Origin: Pseudomonas fluorescens
GTDB taxonomy: Bacteria; Pseudomonadota; Gammaproteobacteria; Pseudomonadales; Pseudomonadaceae
Assembly: GCF_902497775.2 (NCBI RefSeq)
Contig: NZ_OZ024668.1
Span: forward strand, 3,309,826-3,373,825
Direction: 5' to 3'
Length of the DNA stretch: 64,000 bases
Shown here: positions 1-12,577 of the stretch, in pieces
Layout of the letters: every line of letters begins with the position of its first letter
Numbering within the stretch: position 1 is the stretch's first letter
Notes under the pieces: generated by a model
The model's database searches: none
The model's input: the letters and a program-made list of their open reading frames with translations, nothing else
What the model was told of the DNA's origin: nothing
Program-made: the position numbers and the translations under genes

Positions 1-2
1 AG

Positions 3-200
3 ACCCTGCTGGGTCTGGTCGGTTTCCTCGGCCCAGGCAAGACCTTCTGTGCCCACGCACCGGGCGCCGTTGAGCCGCTGGGTAGCGCGATCAAGTACTT
101 CCGCCCTGAGTTCGAGGCTGGCATTGCCAGCCAGGCACCGGCTGCTGCCGCTGCCGGCCTGCGCCCGGACCTGGCGAAACCGATCGTCGTCGGCGCATAA
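3..200 (+). CDS. nuoF: NADH-quinone oxidoreductase subunit F, 3' end only
   Basis: Only the last 65 codons lie in the window; the gene starts before base 1. NuoF is the FMN- and NADH-binding subunit of the peripheral arm of complex I and carries cluster N3. The visible tail includes [16 protein letters not shown], with a cysteine-containing stretch typical of the C-terminal iron-sulfur region, then FRPEFEAGI, an alanine-rich run and a TAA stop. It is followed after 133 bases by nuoG on the same strand, the usual gene order. The gap holds a stem-loop. The flavin site and most cluster ligands are outside the window. Confidence 0.95.
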   Translation, partial: TLLGLVGFLGPGKTFCAHAPGAVEPLGSAIKYFRPEFEAGIASQAPAAAAAGLRPDLAKPIVVGA

Positions 201-211
201 CGAATAACAAC

Positions 212-233
212 GCGGGCGGTCCGTGCCGCCCGC
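212..233 (+). other. Intra-operon stem-loop between nuoF and nuoG
   Basis: GCGGGCGG (212-219) and CCGCCCGC (226-233) form a perfect 8-bp stem with a 6-base loop. No T-tract follows, so a simple intrinsic terminator is unlikely. It may be an mRNA-stability or processing element that adjusts the ratio of upstream to downstream nuo products. The function is inferred. Confidence 0.55.
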
Positions 234-333
234 TGCCTGCCCAGCTCGCCCGGGGACACCTGTCGCGGGCTGCAGGCACACAGATTTCCATTAGCCACGC
301 CCGCAGACGCGGGCCAACGAAGAACTTTGAACC

Positions 334-3048
334 ATGGCCACTATCCACGTAGACGGCAAAGAGCTCGAAGTCAACGGCGCAGACAACCTGTTACAGGCGT
401 GTCTGTCGCTCGGCCTCGACATCCCCTATTTCTGCTGGCACCCGGCGCTCGGTAGCGTCGGTGCCTGCCGCCAGTGTGCGGTCAAGCAGTACACCGACGA
501 AAACGACACCCGTGGTCGCATCGTCATGTCCTGCATGACCCCTGCCACCGATGGCAGCTGGATTTCCATCGAAGACGAAGAAGCCAAGGTATTCCGTGCC
601 AGCGTCGTCGAATGGCTGATGACCAACCACCCGCACGACTGCCCGGTGTGCGAGGAAGGCGGTCACTGCCACCTGCAAGACATGACGGTCATGACCGGCC
701 ACAACGAGCGCCGCTACCGTTTCACCAAGCGTACCCACCAGAACCAGGAACTCGGCCCGTTCATCGCCCACGAGATGAACCGCTGCATCGCCTGCTACCG
801 TTGCGTGCGTTACTACAAGGATTACGCCGGCGGTACCGACCTGGGCGTATTCGGTGCCCACGACAACGTCTACTTCGGTCGCGTTGAAGACGGCACCCTC
901 GAGAGCGAGTTCTCCGGCAACCTCACCGAGGTCTGCCCCACCGGTGTGTTCACCGACAAGACCCACTCCGAGCGCTACAACCGCAAATGGGACATGCAGT
1001 TTGCCCCGAGCATCTGCCATGGCTGCTCCAGCGGTTGCAACATCAGCCCGGGTGAGCGTTACGGCGAGCTGCGCCGGATCGAAAACCGCTTCAACGGTTC
1101 GGTCAACCAGTACTTCCTCTGCGACCGTGGCCGTTTCGGCTATGGCTACGTCAACCGCACCGACCGTCCACGTCAGCCACTGCTGGCCGACGGCACCAAG
1201 CTGAGCCTGGATGCCGCCCTGGACAAGGCCGCGGACATGCTGCGCGGGCGCAACATCGTCGGTATCGGTTCGCCGCGCGCCAGCCTCGAAAGCAACTACG
1301 GCCTGCGTGAGCTGGTCGGTGCCGAGCACTTCTACTCGGGTATGGAAGCCGCTGAGCTGGCCCGCGTGCGCCTGGCCCTGCAAGTGCTCAACGACAGCCC
1401 GCTGCCGGTGCCGACCCTGCGCGACATGGAAGACCATGACGCAGTGTTCGTCCTCGGCGAAGACCTGACCCAGACCGCCGCCCGCGTAGCCCTGGCCCTG
1501 CGCCAGTCGGTCAAGGGCAAGGCCGAAGCCATGGCCGATGCCATGCGCGTTCAGCCGTGGCTCGATGCCGCGGTGAAGAACATCGGCCAGCACGCCATGT
1601 ACCCGCTGTTTATCGCAAGCCTGGCTGAAACCAAGCTCGATGACGTCGCCGAAGAGTGCGTGCACGCAGCGCCGGACGACCTGGCCCGTATCGGTTTCGC
1701 CGTGGCTCACGCCATCGACCCGAGCGCGCCTGCCGTCGAAGGCCTGGACGCCGAAGCCCTGGCCCTGGCCAAGCGCATCGCCGACGCCCTGGTTGCCGCC
1801 AACCGTCCGCTGGTGGTTGCCGGTACCTCGCTGGCCTCCAACGCCCTGATCGAAGCCGCCGCCAACATCGCCAAGGCCCTGAAACTGCGCGAGAAGAACG
1901 GCTCGCTGAGCCTGGTAGTGCCTGAGGCCAACAGCCTCGGCCTGGCCATGCTCGGTGGCGAGTCGATCGATGCCGCGCTGGACGCTGTCATCGCAGGCAA
2001 GGCCGACGCCATTGTCGTGCTGGAAAACGACCTGTACAGCCGCGTTGCCGCTGCCAAGGTCGACGCTGCCCTGGCCGCCGCCAAGGTGGTCATCGTTGCC
2101 GATCACCAGAAGACCGCCACCACCGACCGCGCCCACCTGGTGCTGCCGGCGGCGACCTTCGCCGAAGGCGACGGTACCCTGGTCAGCCTGGAAGGCCGCG
2201 CCCAGCGCTTCTTCCAGGTGTTCGACCCAACCTACCTGGACAGTAGCATCCTGGTCCACGAAGGCTGGCGCTGGATGCACGCCCTGCGTTCCACCCTGCT
2301 CAACAAGCCGGTCGACTGGACCCAGCTGGACCACGTCACCAGCGCCTGCGCCGCTGCCGCGCCGCAACTGACCGGTATCGTCAACGCCGCACCGTCCGCT
2401 TCGTTCCGCATCAAGGGCATGAAGCTTGCGCGTGAGCCGCTGCGCTACTCCGGCCGTACTGCCATGCGCGCCAACATCAGCGTGCACGAGCCGCGTACCC
2501 CGCAAGACAAGGACACCGCGTTCGCCTTCTCCATGGAAGGTTACTCGGGTTCGGCCGAACCGCGCTCGCAAGTGCCGTTCGCCTGGTCGCCGGGCTGGAA
2601 CTCGCCACAAGCCTGGAACAAGTTCCAGGACGAGGTCGGTGGTCACCTGCGTGCAGGCGACCCGGGCACCCGCCTGATCGAGACCCAAGGCGACAAGCTG
2701 AACTGGTTCGCCAGCATTCCGGCAGCCTTCGCTCCGGCTCGCGGCACCTGGCAGGCCGTGCCGTTCTACCACCTGTTCGGCAGCGAAGAGAACTCCTCGC
2801 GCGCAGCGCCGGTGCAAGAGCGCATCCCAGAGGCCTACGTGGCCCTGGCCAAGTCCGAAGCCGACCGCCTGGGTGTCAACGACGGCGCCCTGCTCAGCCT
2901 GAACGTGGCCGGCGTTGCCCTGCGTCTGCCGCTGCGCATCAATGAAGAACTGGGCGCAGGCCTGGTTGCCCTGCCCAAAGGCCTGGCCGGCATTCCGCCA
3001 GCCATCTTCGGTGCATCCGTCGAAGGCCTGCAGGAGGCAGCACAATGA
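334..3048 (+). CDS. nuoG: NADH-quinone oxidoreductase subunit G
   Basis: Largest subunit of complex I (904 aa); it carries electrons through several iron-sulfur clusters from NuoF toward NuoI and the quinone. The N-terminal 2Fe-2S ferredoxin ligands are C34, C45, C48 and C67. H99, C103, C106 and C112 give the His-Cys3 cluster N5. C151, C154, C157 and C201 give N4. C228, C231, C235 and C263 fit the extra cluster N7, found in only some bacteria including E. coli and Pseudomonas. The rest is a molybdopterin-oxidoreductase-like domain, considered non-catalytic here. Its stop overlaps the nuoH start by 4 bases (ATGA), indicating translational coupling. Confidence 0.97.
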   Translation: MATIHVDGKELEVNGADNLLQACLSLGLDIPYFCWHPALGSVGACRQCAVKQYTDENDTRGRIVMSCMTPATDGSWISIEDEEAKVFRASVVEWLMTNHPHDCPVCEEGGHCHLQDMTVMTGHNERRYRFTKRTHQNQELGPFIAHEMNRCIACYRCVRYYKDYAGGTDLGVFGAHDNVYFGRVEDGTLESEFSGNLTEVCPTGVFTDKTHSERYNRKWDMQFAPSICHGCSSGCNISPGERYGELRRIENRFNGSVNQYFLCDRGRFGYGYVNRTDRPRQPLLADGTKLSLDAALDKAADMLRGRNIVGIGSPRASLESNYGLRELVGAEHFYSGMEAAELARVRLALQVLNDSPLPVPTLRDMEDHDAVFVLGEDLTQTAARVALALRQSVKGKAEAMADAMRVQPWLDAAVKNIGQHAMYPLFIASLAETKLDDVAEECVHAAPDDLARIGFAVAHAIDPSAPAVEGLDAEALALAKRIADALVAANRPLVVAGTSLASNALIEAAANIAKALKLREKNGSLSLVVPEANSLGLAMLGGESIDAALDAVIAGKADAIVVLENDLYSRVAAAKVDAALAAAKVVIVADHQKTATTDRAHLVLPAATFAEGDGTLVSLEGRAQRFFQVFDPTYLDSSILVHEGWRWMHALRSTLLNKPVDWTQLDHVTSACAAAAPQLTGIVNAAPSASFRIKGMKLAREPLRYSGRTAMRANISVHEPRTPQDKDTAFAFSMEGYSGSAEPRSQVPFAWSPGWNSPQAWNKFQDEVGGHLRAGDPGTRLIETQGDKLNWFASIPAAFAPARGTWQAVPFYHLFGSEENSSRAAPVQERIPEAYVALAKSEADRLGVNDGALLSLNVAGVALRLPLRINEELGAGLVALPKGLAGIPPAIFGASVEGLQEAAQ

Positions 3049-4052
3049 CCTGGTTCACCCCTGAAGTGATCGATGTGATCATCACCGTCATCAAGGCCAT
3101 CGTGGTCTTGCTGGCCGTAGTGGTCTGCGGTGCGCTGCTCAGCTTCGTCGAGCGGCGCCTGCTGGGCTGGTGGCAGGACCGCTACGGTCCGAACCGCGTC
3201 GGCCCGTTCGGCATGTTCCAGATCGCAGCCGACATGCTGAAAATGTTCTTCAAGGAAGACTGGAACCCACCCTTCGTCGACAAGGTGATCTTCACCCTGG
3301 CGCCGGTGGTAGCGATGAGCGCCTTGCTGATCGCCTTCGCGATCATCCCGATCACCCCGACCTGGGGTGTCGCGGACCTGAACATCGGCCTGCTGTTCTT
3401 CTTCGCCATGGCCGGTCTGTCGGTATACGCCGTACTGTTCGCCGGCTGGTCGTCGAACAACAAGTACGCCCTGCTCGGCAGCCTGCGGGCCTCGGCCCAG
3501 ACCGTGTCGTACGAAGTGTTCATGGGCCTGGCGCTGATGGGCATCGTGGCCCAGGTCGGCTCGTTCAACATGCGCGATATCGTTGACTACCAGGCCCAGA
3601 ACCTGTGGTTCATCATTCCGCAGTTCTTCGGCTTCTGCACCTTCTTCATCGCTGGCGTCGCCGTGACTCACCGTCACCCGTTCGACCAGCCGGAAGCGGA
3701 ACAGGAACTGGCCGACGGTTACCACATTGAATATGCCGGCATGAAATGGGGCATGTTCTTCGTCGGTGAGTACATCGGCATCATCCTGATCTCGGCGCTG
3801 CTGGTAACCCTGTTCTTCGGTGGCTGGCACGGCCCGTTCGGCATCCTGCCGCAACTGTCGTTCGTCTGGTTCGCCCTGAAGACCGCGTTCTTCATCATGC
3901 TGTTCATCCTGCTGCGCGCCTCTATCCCGCGCCCGCGCTATGACCAGGTGATGGACTTCAGCTGGAAGTTCTGCCTGCCGCTGACCCTGATCAATTTGCT
4001 GGTGACCGCTGCGCTCGTGTTGCTCAACACGCCAGCTGTTGCGGCCCAGTGA
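3045..4052 (+). CDS. nuoH: NADH-quinone oxidoreductase subunit H
   Basis: Membrane subunit (335 aa) at the junction of the peripheral and membrane arms; with NuoB and NuoD it forms the quinone-binding chamber. The protein is strongly hydrophobic with about eight transmembrane segments. The family signature [25 protein letters not shown] loop follows the first helix (about residues 36-56, key residues E36, R37, R38). A second conserved loop, [20 protein letters not shown], lies near residue 210. The start overlaps the nuoG stop; nuoI follows after 11 bases. Length and context are normal for the family. Confidence 0.97.
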   Translation: MTWFTPEVIDVIITVIKAIVVLLAVVVCGALLSFVERRLLGWWQDRYGPNRVGPFGMFQIAADMLKMFFKEDWNPPFVDKVIFTLAPVVAMSALLIAFAIIPITPTWGVADLNIGLLFFFAMAGLSVYAVLFAGWSSNNKYALLGSLRASAQTVSYEVFMGLALMGIVAQVGSFNMRDIVDYQAQNLWFIIPQFFGFCTFFIAGVAVTHRHPFDQPEAEQELADGYHIEYAGMKWGMFFVGEYIGIILISALLVTLFFGGWHGPFGILPQLSFVWFALKTAFFIMLFILLRASIPRPRYDQVMDFSWKFCLPLTLINLLVTAALVLLNTPAVAAQ

Positions 4053-4063
4053 GGATTTGACCC

Positions 4064-4612
4064 ATGTTCAAATATATTGGCGACATCGTTAAGGGCACTG
4101 GCACTCAACTGCGCAGCCTTGTGATGGTGTTCTCTCACGGTTTTCGCAAACGTGACACCCTGCAATACCCCGAAGAGCCGGTCTACCTGCCGCCACGCTA
4201 CCGTGGCCGCATCGTCCTGACCCGCGACCCGGATGGCGAAGAGCGCTGTGTAGCGTGCAACCTGTGTGCCGTGGCGTGCCCGGTCGGTTGCATCTCGCTG
4301 CAGAAAGCCGAAACAGAAGACGGTCGTTGGTACCCGGAGTTCTTCCGCATCAACTTCTCCCGTTGCATTTTCTGCGGCCTCTGCGAGGAAGCCTGCCCGA
4401 CCACCGCGATCCAGCTCACGCCGGATTTCGAAATGGCCGAGTTCAAACGTCAGGACCTGGTGTACGAGAAAGAAGATCTGCTGATCTCCGGCCCCGGCAA
4501 GAACCCTGACTACAACTTCTACCGTGTTGCAGGTATGGCTGTTGCCGGCAAGCCGAAAGGCGCCGCGCAGAACGAAGCCGAGCCGATCAACGTGAAGAGC
4601 TTGCTCCCTTAA
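4064..4612 (+). CDS. nuoI: NADH-quinone oxidoreductase subunit I
   Basis: Ferredoxin-like subunit (182 aa) carrying the two 4Fe-4S clusters N6a and N6b that pass electrons to the terminal cluster in NuoB. Two 8-ferredoxin motifs are visible: C62, C65, C68 and C72 followed by proline, and C101, C104, C107 and C111 followed by proline. The N-terminal amphipathic segment fits attachment to the membrane arm. The ribosome binding site GAGGA lies upstream of ATG 4064, and nuoJ starts 9 bases after the stop. Confidence 0.97.
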   Translation: MFKYIGDIVKGTGTQLRSLVMVFSHGFRKRDTLQYPEEPVYLPPRYRGRIVLTRDPDGEERCVACNLCAVACPVGCISLQKAETEDGRWYPEFFRINFSRCIFCGLCEEACPTTAIQLTPDFEMAEFKRQDLVYEKEDLLISGPGKNPDYNFYRVAGMAVAGKPKGAAQNEAEPINVKSLLP

Positions 4613-4621
4613 GGAAGAAAG

Positions 4622-5122
4622 ATGGAATTCGCTTTCTATTTCGCATCTGGTGTCGCTGTGGTGTCCACCCTTCGGGTGATCACCAACACCAACCCCGTGC
4701 ACGCCCTGCTCTACCTGATCATTTCGCTGATCTCCGTGGCGATGACGTTCTTCGCCCTCGGCGCTCCGTTCGCCGGTGTTCTGGAAGTGATCGCCTACGC
4801 TGGCGCCATCATGGTGCTGTTCGTCTTCGTGGTGATGATGCTCAACCTCGGGCCGGCTTCGGTCGCCCAGGAACGCGGCTGGCTCAAGCCGGGCATCTGG
4901 CTCGGCCCGGTAGTGCTGGGTGCGCTGCTGCTGGTCGAGCTGCTGTACGTGCTGTTCGCCAGCGAAAGCGGCGCCGGCATCGGCCACACCACCGTTGACG
5001 CCAAGGCCGTCGGCATCAGCCTGTTCGGCCCTTACCTGCTGGTGGTGGAACTGGCCTCGATGCTGCTGCTCGCTGCAGCGGTGACGGCTTTCCATCTCGG
5101 CCGCAACGAGGCGAAGGAGTAA
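4622..5122 (+). CDS. nuoJ: NADH-quinone oxidoreductase subunit J
   Basis: Small hydrophobic subunit (166 aa) of the complex I membrane arm, part of the proton-translocating E-channel region next to NuoH and NuoK. Five hydrophobic segments are visible. The third, around [23 protein letters not shown], contains the glycine/tyrosine-rich pi-bulge region typical of NuoJ. An AAGGAAGAA ribosome binding site lies just before ATG 4622. The gene lies between nuoI and nuoK with gaps of 9 and 4 bases. Confidence 0.96.
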   Translation: MEFAFYFASGVAVVSTLRVITNTNPVHALLYLIISLISVAMTFFALGAPFAGVLEVIAYAGAIMVLFVFVVMMLNLGPASVAQERGWLKPGIWLGPVVLGALLLVELLYVLFASESGAGIGHTTVDAKAVGISLFGPYLLVVELASMLLLAAAVTAFHLGRNEAKE

Positions 5123-5126
5123 TCAC

Positions 5127-5431
5127 ATGCCAGCAATTCCACTCGAACATGGCTTGGCCGTCGCCGGCATCCTGTTCTGCCTCGGCCTGGTAGGCCTGAT
5201 GGTGCGCCGCAACATTCTTTTCGTGCTGATGAGCCTGGAAATCATGATGAACGCCTCGGCACTGGCCTTCATCGTCGCCGGCAGCCGCTGGGCGCAGCCG
5301 GATGGACAAATCATGTTCATCCTGGTGATCAGCCTGGCAGCGGCCGAGGCCAGTATTGGCCTGGCGATCCTGTTGCAGCTGTATCGCCGCTTCCACACTC
5401 TCGATATCGATGCAGCCAGTGAGATGCGCGG

Positions 5432-5435
<4 letters not shown>
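5127..5435 (+). CDS. nuoK: NADH-quinone oxidoreductase subunit K
   Basis: Three-helix membrane subunit (102 aa) of complex I. It is MrpC-like and carries two conserved buried glutamates in the proton path. Residues around [15 protein letters not shown] and [14 protein letters not shown] contain these glutamates. The last codons overlap the nuoL start (ATGA at 5432-5435), indicating translational coupling. Size and position are standard. Confidence 0.96.
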
Positions 5436-7285
<1,850 letters not shown>

Positions 7286-7324
7286 TATGAACCTTGCGAC
7301 TTTGCGAAAGGAATTGAGCCCGTC

Positions 7325-8857
7325 ATGATTTTGCCTTGGCTGATCCTGATCCCCTTCATCGGCGGCCTGCTGTGCTGGCTGGGTGAGCGCTTCGGCGCCA
7401 CCCTGCCGCGCTGGATTGCGCTGCTGACCATGTCCCTGCTGCTTGGTATCGGCCTCTGGCTGTGGGCCAACGGGGACTACACCCTGGCCCCTGCACCGGG
7501 CGCTGCGCCTGAGTGGGCGTTCGAATTCAAAGTGCTGTGGATCGAGCGCTTCGGCATCAGCCTGCACCTGGCCCTCGATGGCCTGTCGCTGCTGATGATC
7601 CTGCTCACCGGCCTGCTCGGTGTGCTCTCGGTACTGTGCTCGTGGAAAGAGATCACTCGCCACGTCGGCTTCTTCCACCTCAACCTGATGTGGATCCTCG
7701 GCGGCGTGGTCGGTGTGTTCCTGGCCCTGGACCTGTTCCTGTTCTTCTTCTTCTGGGAAATGATGCTGGTGCCGATGTATTTCCTCATCGCGCTCTGGGG
7801 TCACAGTTCCTCGGATGGCAAGAAGACCCGGATCTACGCTGCGACCAAGTTCTTCATCTTCACCCAGGCCAGCGGCCTGATCATGCTGGTGGCGATCCTT
7901 GGTCTGGTACTGGTCAACTACAGCAACACCGGTGTAATCACCTTCGACTACACCCAGTTGCTCAAGGCCGACCTGCCGGCGGGTACCGAATACGTGCTGA
8001 TGCTCGGCTTCTTCATCGCCTTCGCGGTCAAGCTGCCAGTGGTACCTTTCCACTCCTGGCTGCCTGACGCTCACGCCCAGGCACCGACCGCAGGTTCCGT
8101 GGACCTTGCCGGTATCTTGCTGAAGACTGCGGCCTACGGCCTGCTGCGTTTCGCCCTACCGCTGTTCCCGAATGCCTCGGCCGAGTTTGCACCGATCGCC
8201 ATGACCCTGGGTCTGATCGGGATTTTCTACGGCGCTTTCCTGGCCTTCGCCCAAACCGACATCAAGCGTCTGGTCGCCTTCTCCAGCGTTTCGCACATGG
8301 GCTTCGTGCTGATCGGTATCTACTCCGGCAGCCAGCAAGCACTGCAAGGCGCGGTGATCCAGATGCTGGCTCACGGCCTGTCGGCTGCGGCACTCTTTAT
8401 CCTCGCCGGCCAGCTGTACGAACGCCTGCACACCCGTGACATGCGTCAGATGGGCGGCCTGTGGCACCGCATCGCCTACCTGCCGGCCATCAGCCTGTTC
8501 TTCGCCGCCGCATCCCTGGGCCTGCCAGGTACCGGTAACTTCGTTGGCGAGTTCCTGATCCTGATCGGCAGCTTCGTCGCTTCGCCATGGGTCACCGTGA
8601 TCGCGACCTCGGGCCTGGTATTCGGTTCGGTGTACTCGCTGATCATGATTCACCGCGCCTACTTCGGCCCGGCGAAATCCGATGAAGTCCTGGCTGGCAT
8701 GGACACCCGCGAAATGATCATGGTGCTGGGCCTGGCTGGCCTGCTGATCCTGCTGGGCATCTACCCGCAGCCGTTCCTGGACACTTCTGCCGCCACCATG
8801 AGCGGTGTGCAGCAGTGGATCGGTACCGCTTTCACTCAACTCGCTTCGGCCCGGTAA
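7325..8857 (+). CDS. nuoM: NADH-quinone oxidoreductase subunit M
   Basis: Antiporter-like membrane subunit (510 aa) with about 14 transmembrane segments. [19 protein letters not shown] contains the conserved glutamate of the antiporter core. [24 protein letters not shown] is the lysine-bearing broken helix, and [20 protein letters not shown] is a second conserved element. AAGGAATTGAG is a ribosome binding site upstream of ATG 7325. Paralogous to NuoL and NuoN, as expected. Confidence 0.97.
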   Translation: MILPWLILIPFIGGLLCWLGERFGATLPRWIALLTMSLLLGIGLWLWANGDYTLAPAPGAAPEWAFEFKVLWIERFGISLHLALDGLSLLMILLTGLLGVLSVLCSWKEITRHVGFFHLNLMWILGGVVGVFLALDLFLFFFFWEMMLVPMYFLIALWGHSSSDGKKTRIYAATKFFIFTQASGLIMLVAILGLVLVNYSNTGVITFDYTQLLKADLPAGTEYVLMLGFFIAFAVKLPVVPFHSWLPDAHAQAPTAGSVDLAGILLKTAAYGLLRFALPLFPNASAEFAPIAMTLGLIGIFYGAFLAFAQTDIKRLVAFSSVSHMGFVLIGIYSGSQQALQGAVIQMLAHGLSAAALFILAGQLYERLHTRDMRQMGGLWHRIAYLPAISLFFAAASLGLPGTGNFVGEFLILIGSFVASPWVTVIATSGLVFGSVYSLIMIHRAYFGPAKSDEVLAGMDTREMIMVLGLAGLLILLGIYPQPFLDTSAATMSGVQQWIGTAFTQLASAR

Positions 8858-8864
8858 GAGCGCT

Positions 8865-10334
8865 ATGGACCTTACGATTCAACACTTTATCGCGCTTGCG
8901 CCGCTGCTGATCACCACCATCACCACGGTCGTGGTGATGCTGGCGATCGCCTGGCGGCGCAACCACTCGCAAACCTTCCTGCTGTCGACCGTGGGCCTGA
9001 ACCTGGCCCTGCTGTCGATCATCCCGGCGCTGAAGGTTGCGCCCCTGGCAGTCACCCCGCTGCTGACCATCGACAACTTCGCCTGCCTGTACATGGCGCT
9101 GATCCTGGTTGCCACCCTGGCGTGCGTCACCCTCGCCCACGCGTATCTGGGTGAGGGCGGCAAAGGCTACCCGGGCAACCGCGAAGAACTGTACCTGCTG
9201 ATCCTCATGTCCGCCCTGGGCGGTCTGGTACTGGTCAGCGCGCAGCATCTGGCAGGCCTGTTCATTGGCCTGGAGCTGCTCTCGGTACCGGTCTACGGCC
9301 TGGTCGCCTACGCCTTCTTCAACAAGCGTTCGCTGGAAGCCGGCATCAAGTACATGGTGCTCTCGGCCGCCGGTTCCGCCTTCCTGCTGTTCGGCATGGC
9401 GCTGCTGTATGCCGACGCTGGCAGCCTGAGCTTCGATGGCATCGGCAAAGCCCTGGCAACCACCAGCATGCCGAGCATGATCGCCCAACTGGGCCTGGGC
9501 ATGATGCTGGTTGGCCTGGCGTTCAAACTGTCGCTGGTACCGTTCCACCTGTGGACCCCGGACGTCTACGAAGGTGCTCCGGCACCGGTTGCCGCCTTCC
9601 TGGCCACCGCCAGCAAGGTTGCCGTGTTCGCCGTCGTCGTACGCCTGTTCATGCTCTCCCCTGCTGCCAGCAGCGGCGTGCTGACCACCGTGCTGTCGGT
9701 GATCGCCGTGGCCTCGATCCTGATCGGTAACCTGTTGGCGCTGACCCAGAGCAACCTCAAGCGTCTGCTCGGTTACTCCTCGATCGCCCACTTCGGTTAC
9801 CTGCTGATCGCCCTGGTGGCGAGCAAGGGCCTGGCCGTTGAAGCCATCGGTGTGTACCTGGTCACCTACGTGATCACCAGCCTCGGTGCCTTCGGCGTCA
9901 TCACCCTGATGTCCTCGCCGTACAACGGCCGTGACGCCGACGCCCTGTACGAGTATCGCGGCCTGTTCTGGCGCCGTCCGTACCTGACCGCGGTACTGAC
10001 CGTGATGATGCTGTCGCTGGCCGGCATCCCGCTGACCGCAGGCTTCATCGGCAAGTTCTACATCATCGCTACCGGCGTCGAGTCGCAGCTGTGGTGGCTG
10101 GTCGGTGCCCTGGTGATCGGTAGTGCCATCGGCGTGTTCTACTACCTGCGCGTGATGGTCACCCTGTACCTGATCGAGCCAAAACTGCGTCGCCACGACG
10201 CCCCGCTGAACTGGGAACAGCGCACCGGTGGCGTCATGCTGCTGGCCATCGCCATCCTCGCCTTCGTGCTGGGTGTGTACCCGCAGCCGTTGCTGGACAT
10301 GGTCCAGCATGCAGGCCTGCAACTGATCGGTTGA
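8865..10334 (+). CDS. nuoN: NADH-quinone oxidoreductase subunit N
   Basis: Third antiporter-like subunit (489 aa). The open frame extends 60 bases upstream into nuoM, but ATG 8865, 7 bases after the nuoM stop, gives the family N-terminus [15 protein letters not shown]. Motifs include [37 protein letters not shown] (the lysine helix) and [20 protein letters not shown]. It is the last nuo gene; a strong terminator follows 13 bases after the stop. Confidence 0.97.
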   Translation: MDLTIQHFIALAPLLITTITTVVVMLAIAWRRNHSQTFLLSTVGLNLALLSIIPALKVAPLAVTPLLTIDNFACLYMALILVATLACVTLAHAYLGEGGKGYPGNREELYLLILMSALGGLVLVSAQHLAGLFIGLELLSVPVYGLVAYAFFNKRSLEAGIKYMVLSAAGSAFLLFGMALLYADAGSLSFDGIGKALATTSMPSMIAQLGLGMMLVGLAFKLSLVPFHLWTPDVYEGAPAPVAAFLATASKVAVFAVVVRLFMLSPAASSGVLTTVLSVIAVASILIGNLLALTQSNLKRLLGYSSIAHFGYLLIALVASKGLAVEAIGVYLVTYVITSLGAFGVITLMSSPYNGRDADALYEYRGLFWRRPYLTAVLTVMMLSLAGIPLTAGFIGKFYIIATGVESQLWWLVGALVIGSAIGVFYYLRVMVTLYLIEPKLRRHDAPLNWEQRTGGVMLLAIAILAFVLGVYPQPLLDMVQHAGLQLIG

Positions 10335-10347
10335 TCGATCGTGCTGT

Positions 10348-10380
10348 AACAAACACCCCGCCTCGGCGGGGTGTTTTGTT
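10348..10380 (+). terminator. Rho-independent terminator of the nuo operon
   Basis: ACACCCCGCC and GGCGGGGTGT form a 10-bp perfect stem around a minimal TC loop, followed by TTTTGTTTT. An A-rich left flank (AACAA) can pair partly with the T-rich right flank, so it may act on both strands. It sits 13 bases after the nuoN stop. Confidence 0.9.
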
Positions 10381-10395
10381 TTCAGGCCGAAATCC

Positions 10396-10443
10396 TCATC
10401 GCGGGGCAAGCCCGCTCCCACTGGATGGGCTGCCCCGCGATGA
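10396..10443. repeat. REP-type palindromic element
   Basis: TCATCGCGGGGCA (10396-10408) and TGCCCCGCGATGA (10431-10443) are a perfect 13-bp inverted repeat. Inside is AAGCCCGCTCCCAC, the shared core of the other REP-like copies near 27.97, 50.3 and 60.4 kb. It lies between the nuo terminator and the next gene, a usual extragenic place for Pseudomonas REP sequences. Confidence 0.8.
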
Positions 10444-10522
10444 TGCCACTGCATATCGATGACTGTGCTTCGTCTGATAGTTGCGACGTCAGATACCCGC
10501 TCTCAGCCCCGGAACCCCCTCG

Positions 10523-12577
10523 ATGCGCCCCACCCTACCCCGCTCCTCCCTCGCCTTGCTGATCTCCTGTGCCGCATCGGTCCAGGCCAGTGAAGGCATC
10601 GAACTCGGCCAGATACTGATCCAGGAGCAGGAACAGAGCGAGCTGCAAGAGGCTCGCGATCGCCTGCAGCAGGTGCCCGGCGCCAGCAACCTGATCGACA
10701 TGCAACGGGTGGAGCAAGGCAGGGTCGCCAGCAACCAGGATGTACTCGCCTACCAACCCGGAGTGTTCGCCCAGTCGGCCGGAAACGACGGCATCAAGCT
10801 GTCGATCCGCGGTTCGGGCATCAACCGCGCACCCGGCGCCCATGGCTCGGGCGTGTACACGATGTTCGACGGCCTGCCACTCACGGGCCCCGGCGGCACC
10901 CCCTATGAACTGTTCGAACCGCTGTGGTTGAGCCGCGCCGAAGTGCTGCGCGGCGCCAACGGGTTTGATAGGGGCTCTTTGGCCCTGGGTGGCGCCATCG
11001 ACTACGTCACCCATACCGGCCGCGACGCCGCACCGCTGCAACTGCGCTACGAGATCGGTAGCCGTGGCTACGCCAAGCGTCAGATCAGCTCCGGCCAGGT
11101 CCTGGGTGACCTGGATTACTACCTAGCGCTGACCGATTCCGAGTACGACGGCTACCAGGATCACAGCAGCGGCAGCAGCAAGGGTATCGCCGCCAACGTC
11201 GGCTACCGTTTCAACCCGAACCTGGAAACCCGCTTCTACCTGCGCTACCGCGAAACCGAGAACGACCTGGCCGGACGCCTGACCCAGGAGCAGATCAAGC
11301 ATGACCCGCGTGCGGCCAACCCGGCTTACCTGAGCCGCGACGACAGCCGTCCGCAGCCGGGCAGTACCTGGCTGGGCAACAAAACCACCTTCTATCTCGA
11401 TGACGATTCGCAGCTCGAAGCGGGCCTGGTCTATCACGACTACCCGATGGATCTGCGTGAAGGCCCGATGCGTCTGAAGGTCGCCTACACCGACGTCAGC
11501 GGTACCCTGAATTATCAGCGCCGCCACACGGTGTTCGGCCACGAGAGCAGAACCACCGTCGGCTGGCGCACCACCAAACACCTGCCCAACAGCGGCGCTT
11601 CGCAATACTCACGGGTAAATGGCGTGTTCGGCGCGAAAACCCGGGATTTCACCTACCAGGGCTCGGACACTGTCCTGCATGCGGGTAACGAACTGGAGCT
11701 GATCCCCGACCTGTGGCTGACCAGCGGCCTGGCGATGATCTACACCCGCCGCGAGAGCGCGGTGACCTATCCCGACAACGGCGGCAAGGTCAGCCAGAGT
11801 GACTGGGACTACGCCCCGCGTCTGGGCCTGCGCTACGACATCAGCCCGCAGTTGCAGGTCTATGGCAACCTGAGTCGCTCGGTGGAGCCGCCCCACCCGT
11901 GGTCGCTGATCTGGAGCTCGACCAGCACTACCCAGCCAATCGAAATGCAAAACCAGACCGCCACCACCCTGGAGCTGGGCGCCCGTGGCGATTCGGCAAT
12001 GGGTCGCTGGGACCTGGCCTGGTACTACTCACACGTGCGCCATGAGCTGCTGGCGGTGGAGATCGTGCCAGGCCAGCCCGCCAAGGAGTTCAACGCCAGC
12101 CCGACCGTGCACCAGGGCATCGAGGCGGGGCTGGACAGCCTGCTCTGGGAGCGTAACGGTGCCGGCAAGCTGAGCTTGCGCCAGGCCTACACCTTCAGCG
12201 ATTTCCATTACCGCGACGACGACACCTTCGGTGACAACCGCCTGCCCGGCATCCCCATGCACTACTATCAGGCCGAACTGCGCTTCGACCTGCCCAGCGG
12301 CCTGTATGCAGGGATCAACACGCAGATGGCGTCCAAGGTTCAGGTCGACTACGCCAACAGCTACCCAACCGACGCCTACGCCATCCTCGGCGCCACCCTG
12401 GGCTACAACTCGCCGAAACAGGACTGGCAGACCTGGCTCGACCTGCGCAACCTGACCAACAAGCGCTACGCCGCCACCGTCACTCCGGGCTACAACGACA
12501 ACGGCGCGGATATCGCCCGCTCGACCCCGGGCGAAGGCTTCGGGGTCTACGCCGGGGTGTCGTACAGTTTCCGTTAA
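10523..12577 (+). CDS. TonB-dependent outer-membrane receptor
   Basis: Outer-membrane ligand-gated channel of 684 aa. The frame is open further upstream, but ATG 10523 gives a clean signal peptide (MRPTLPRSSLALLISCAASVQA, cleaved before SEGIEL). The plug domain covers about residues 50-170 (NQDVLAYQPGVFAQSAGNDGIKLSIRG and VLRGANGFDRGSLALGGAIDYV). The rest is a 22-strand type barrel ending YAGVSYSFR. No N-terminal STN signalling domain and no sigma/anti-sigma pair are present, so it is a transporter only. The ligand is unknown; siderophore, heme or another metal chelate are all possible. No clear Fur box is visible, though TCTGA-N11-TCAGA lies at 10473-10493. The end overlaps the convergent permease gene by 4 bases. 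Confidence 0.88.
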   Translation: MRPTLPRSSLALLISCAASVQASEGIELGQILIQEQEQSELQEARDRLQQVPGASNLIDMQRVEQGRVASNQDVLAYQPGVFAQSAGNDGIKLSIRGSGINRAPGAHGSGVYTMFDGLPLTGPGGTPYELFEPLWLSRAEVLRGANGFDRGSLALGGAIDYVTHTGRDAAPLQLRYEIGSRGYAKRQISSGQVLGDLDYYLALTDSEYDGYQDHSSGSSKGIAANVGYRFNPNLETRFYLRYRETENDLAGRLTQEQIKHDPRAANPAYLSRDDSRPQPGSTWLGNKTTFYLDDDSQLEAGLVYHDYPMDLREGPMRLKVAYTDVSGTLNYQRRHTVFGHESRTTVGWRTTKHLPNSGASQYSRVNGVFGAKTRDFTYQGSDTVLHAGNELELIPDLWLTSGLAMIYTRRESAVTYPDNGGKVSQSDWDYAPRLGLRYDISPQLQVYGNLSRSVEPPHPWSLIWSSTSTTQPIEMQNQTATTLELGARGDSAMGRWDLAWYYSHVRHELLAVEIVPGQPAKEFNASPTVHQGIEAGLDSLLWERNGAGKLSLRQAYTFSDFHYRDDDTFGDNRLPGIPMHYYQAELRFDLPSGLYAGINTQMASKVQVDYANSYPTDAYAILGATLGYNSPKQDWQTWLDLRNLTNKRYAATVTPGYNDNGADIARSTPGEGFGVYAGVSYSFR

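Noticed and set aside
391..3045. Minus-strand open frame of 884 codons opposite nuoG
   Set aside because: Mirror frame of nuoG, whose full set of cluster ligands fixes the coding strand.
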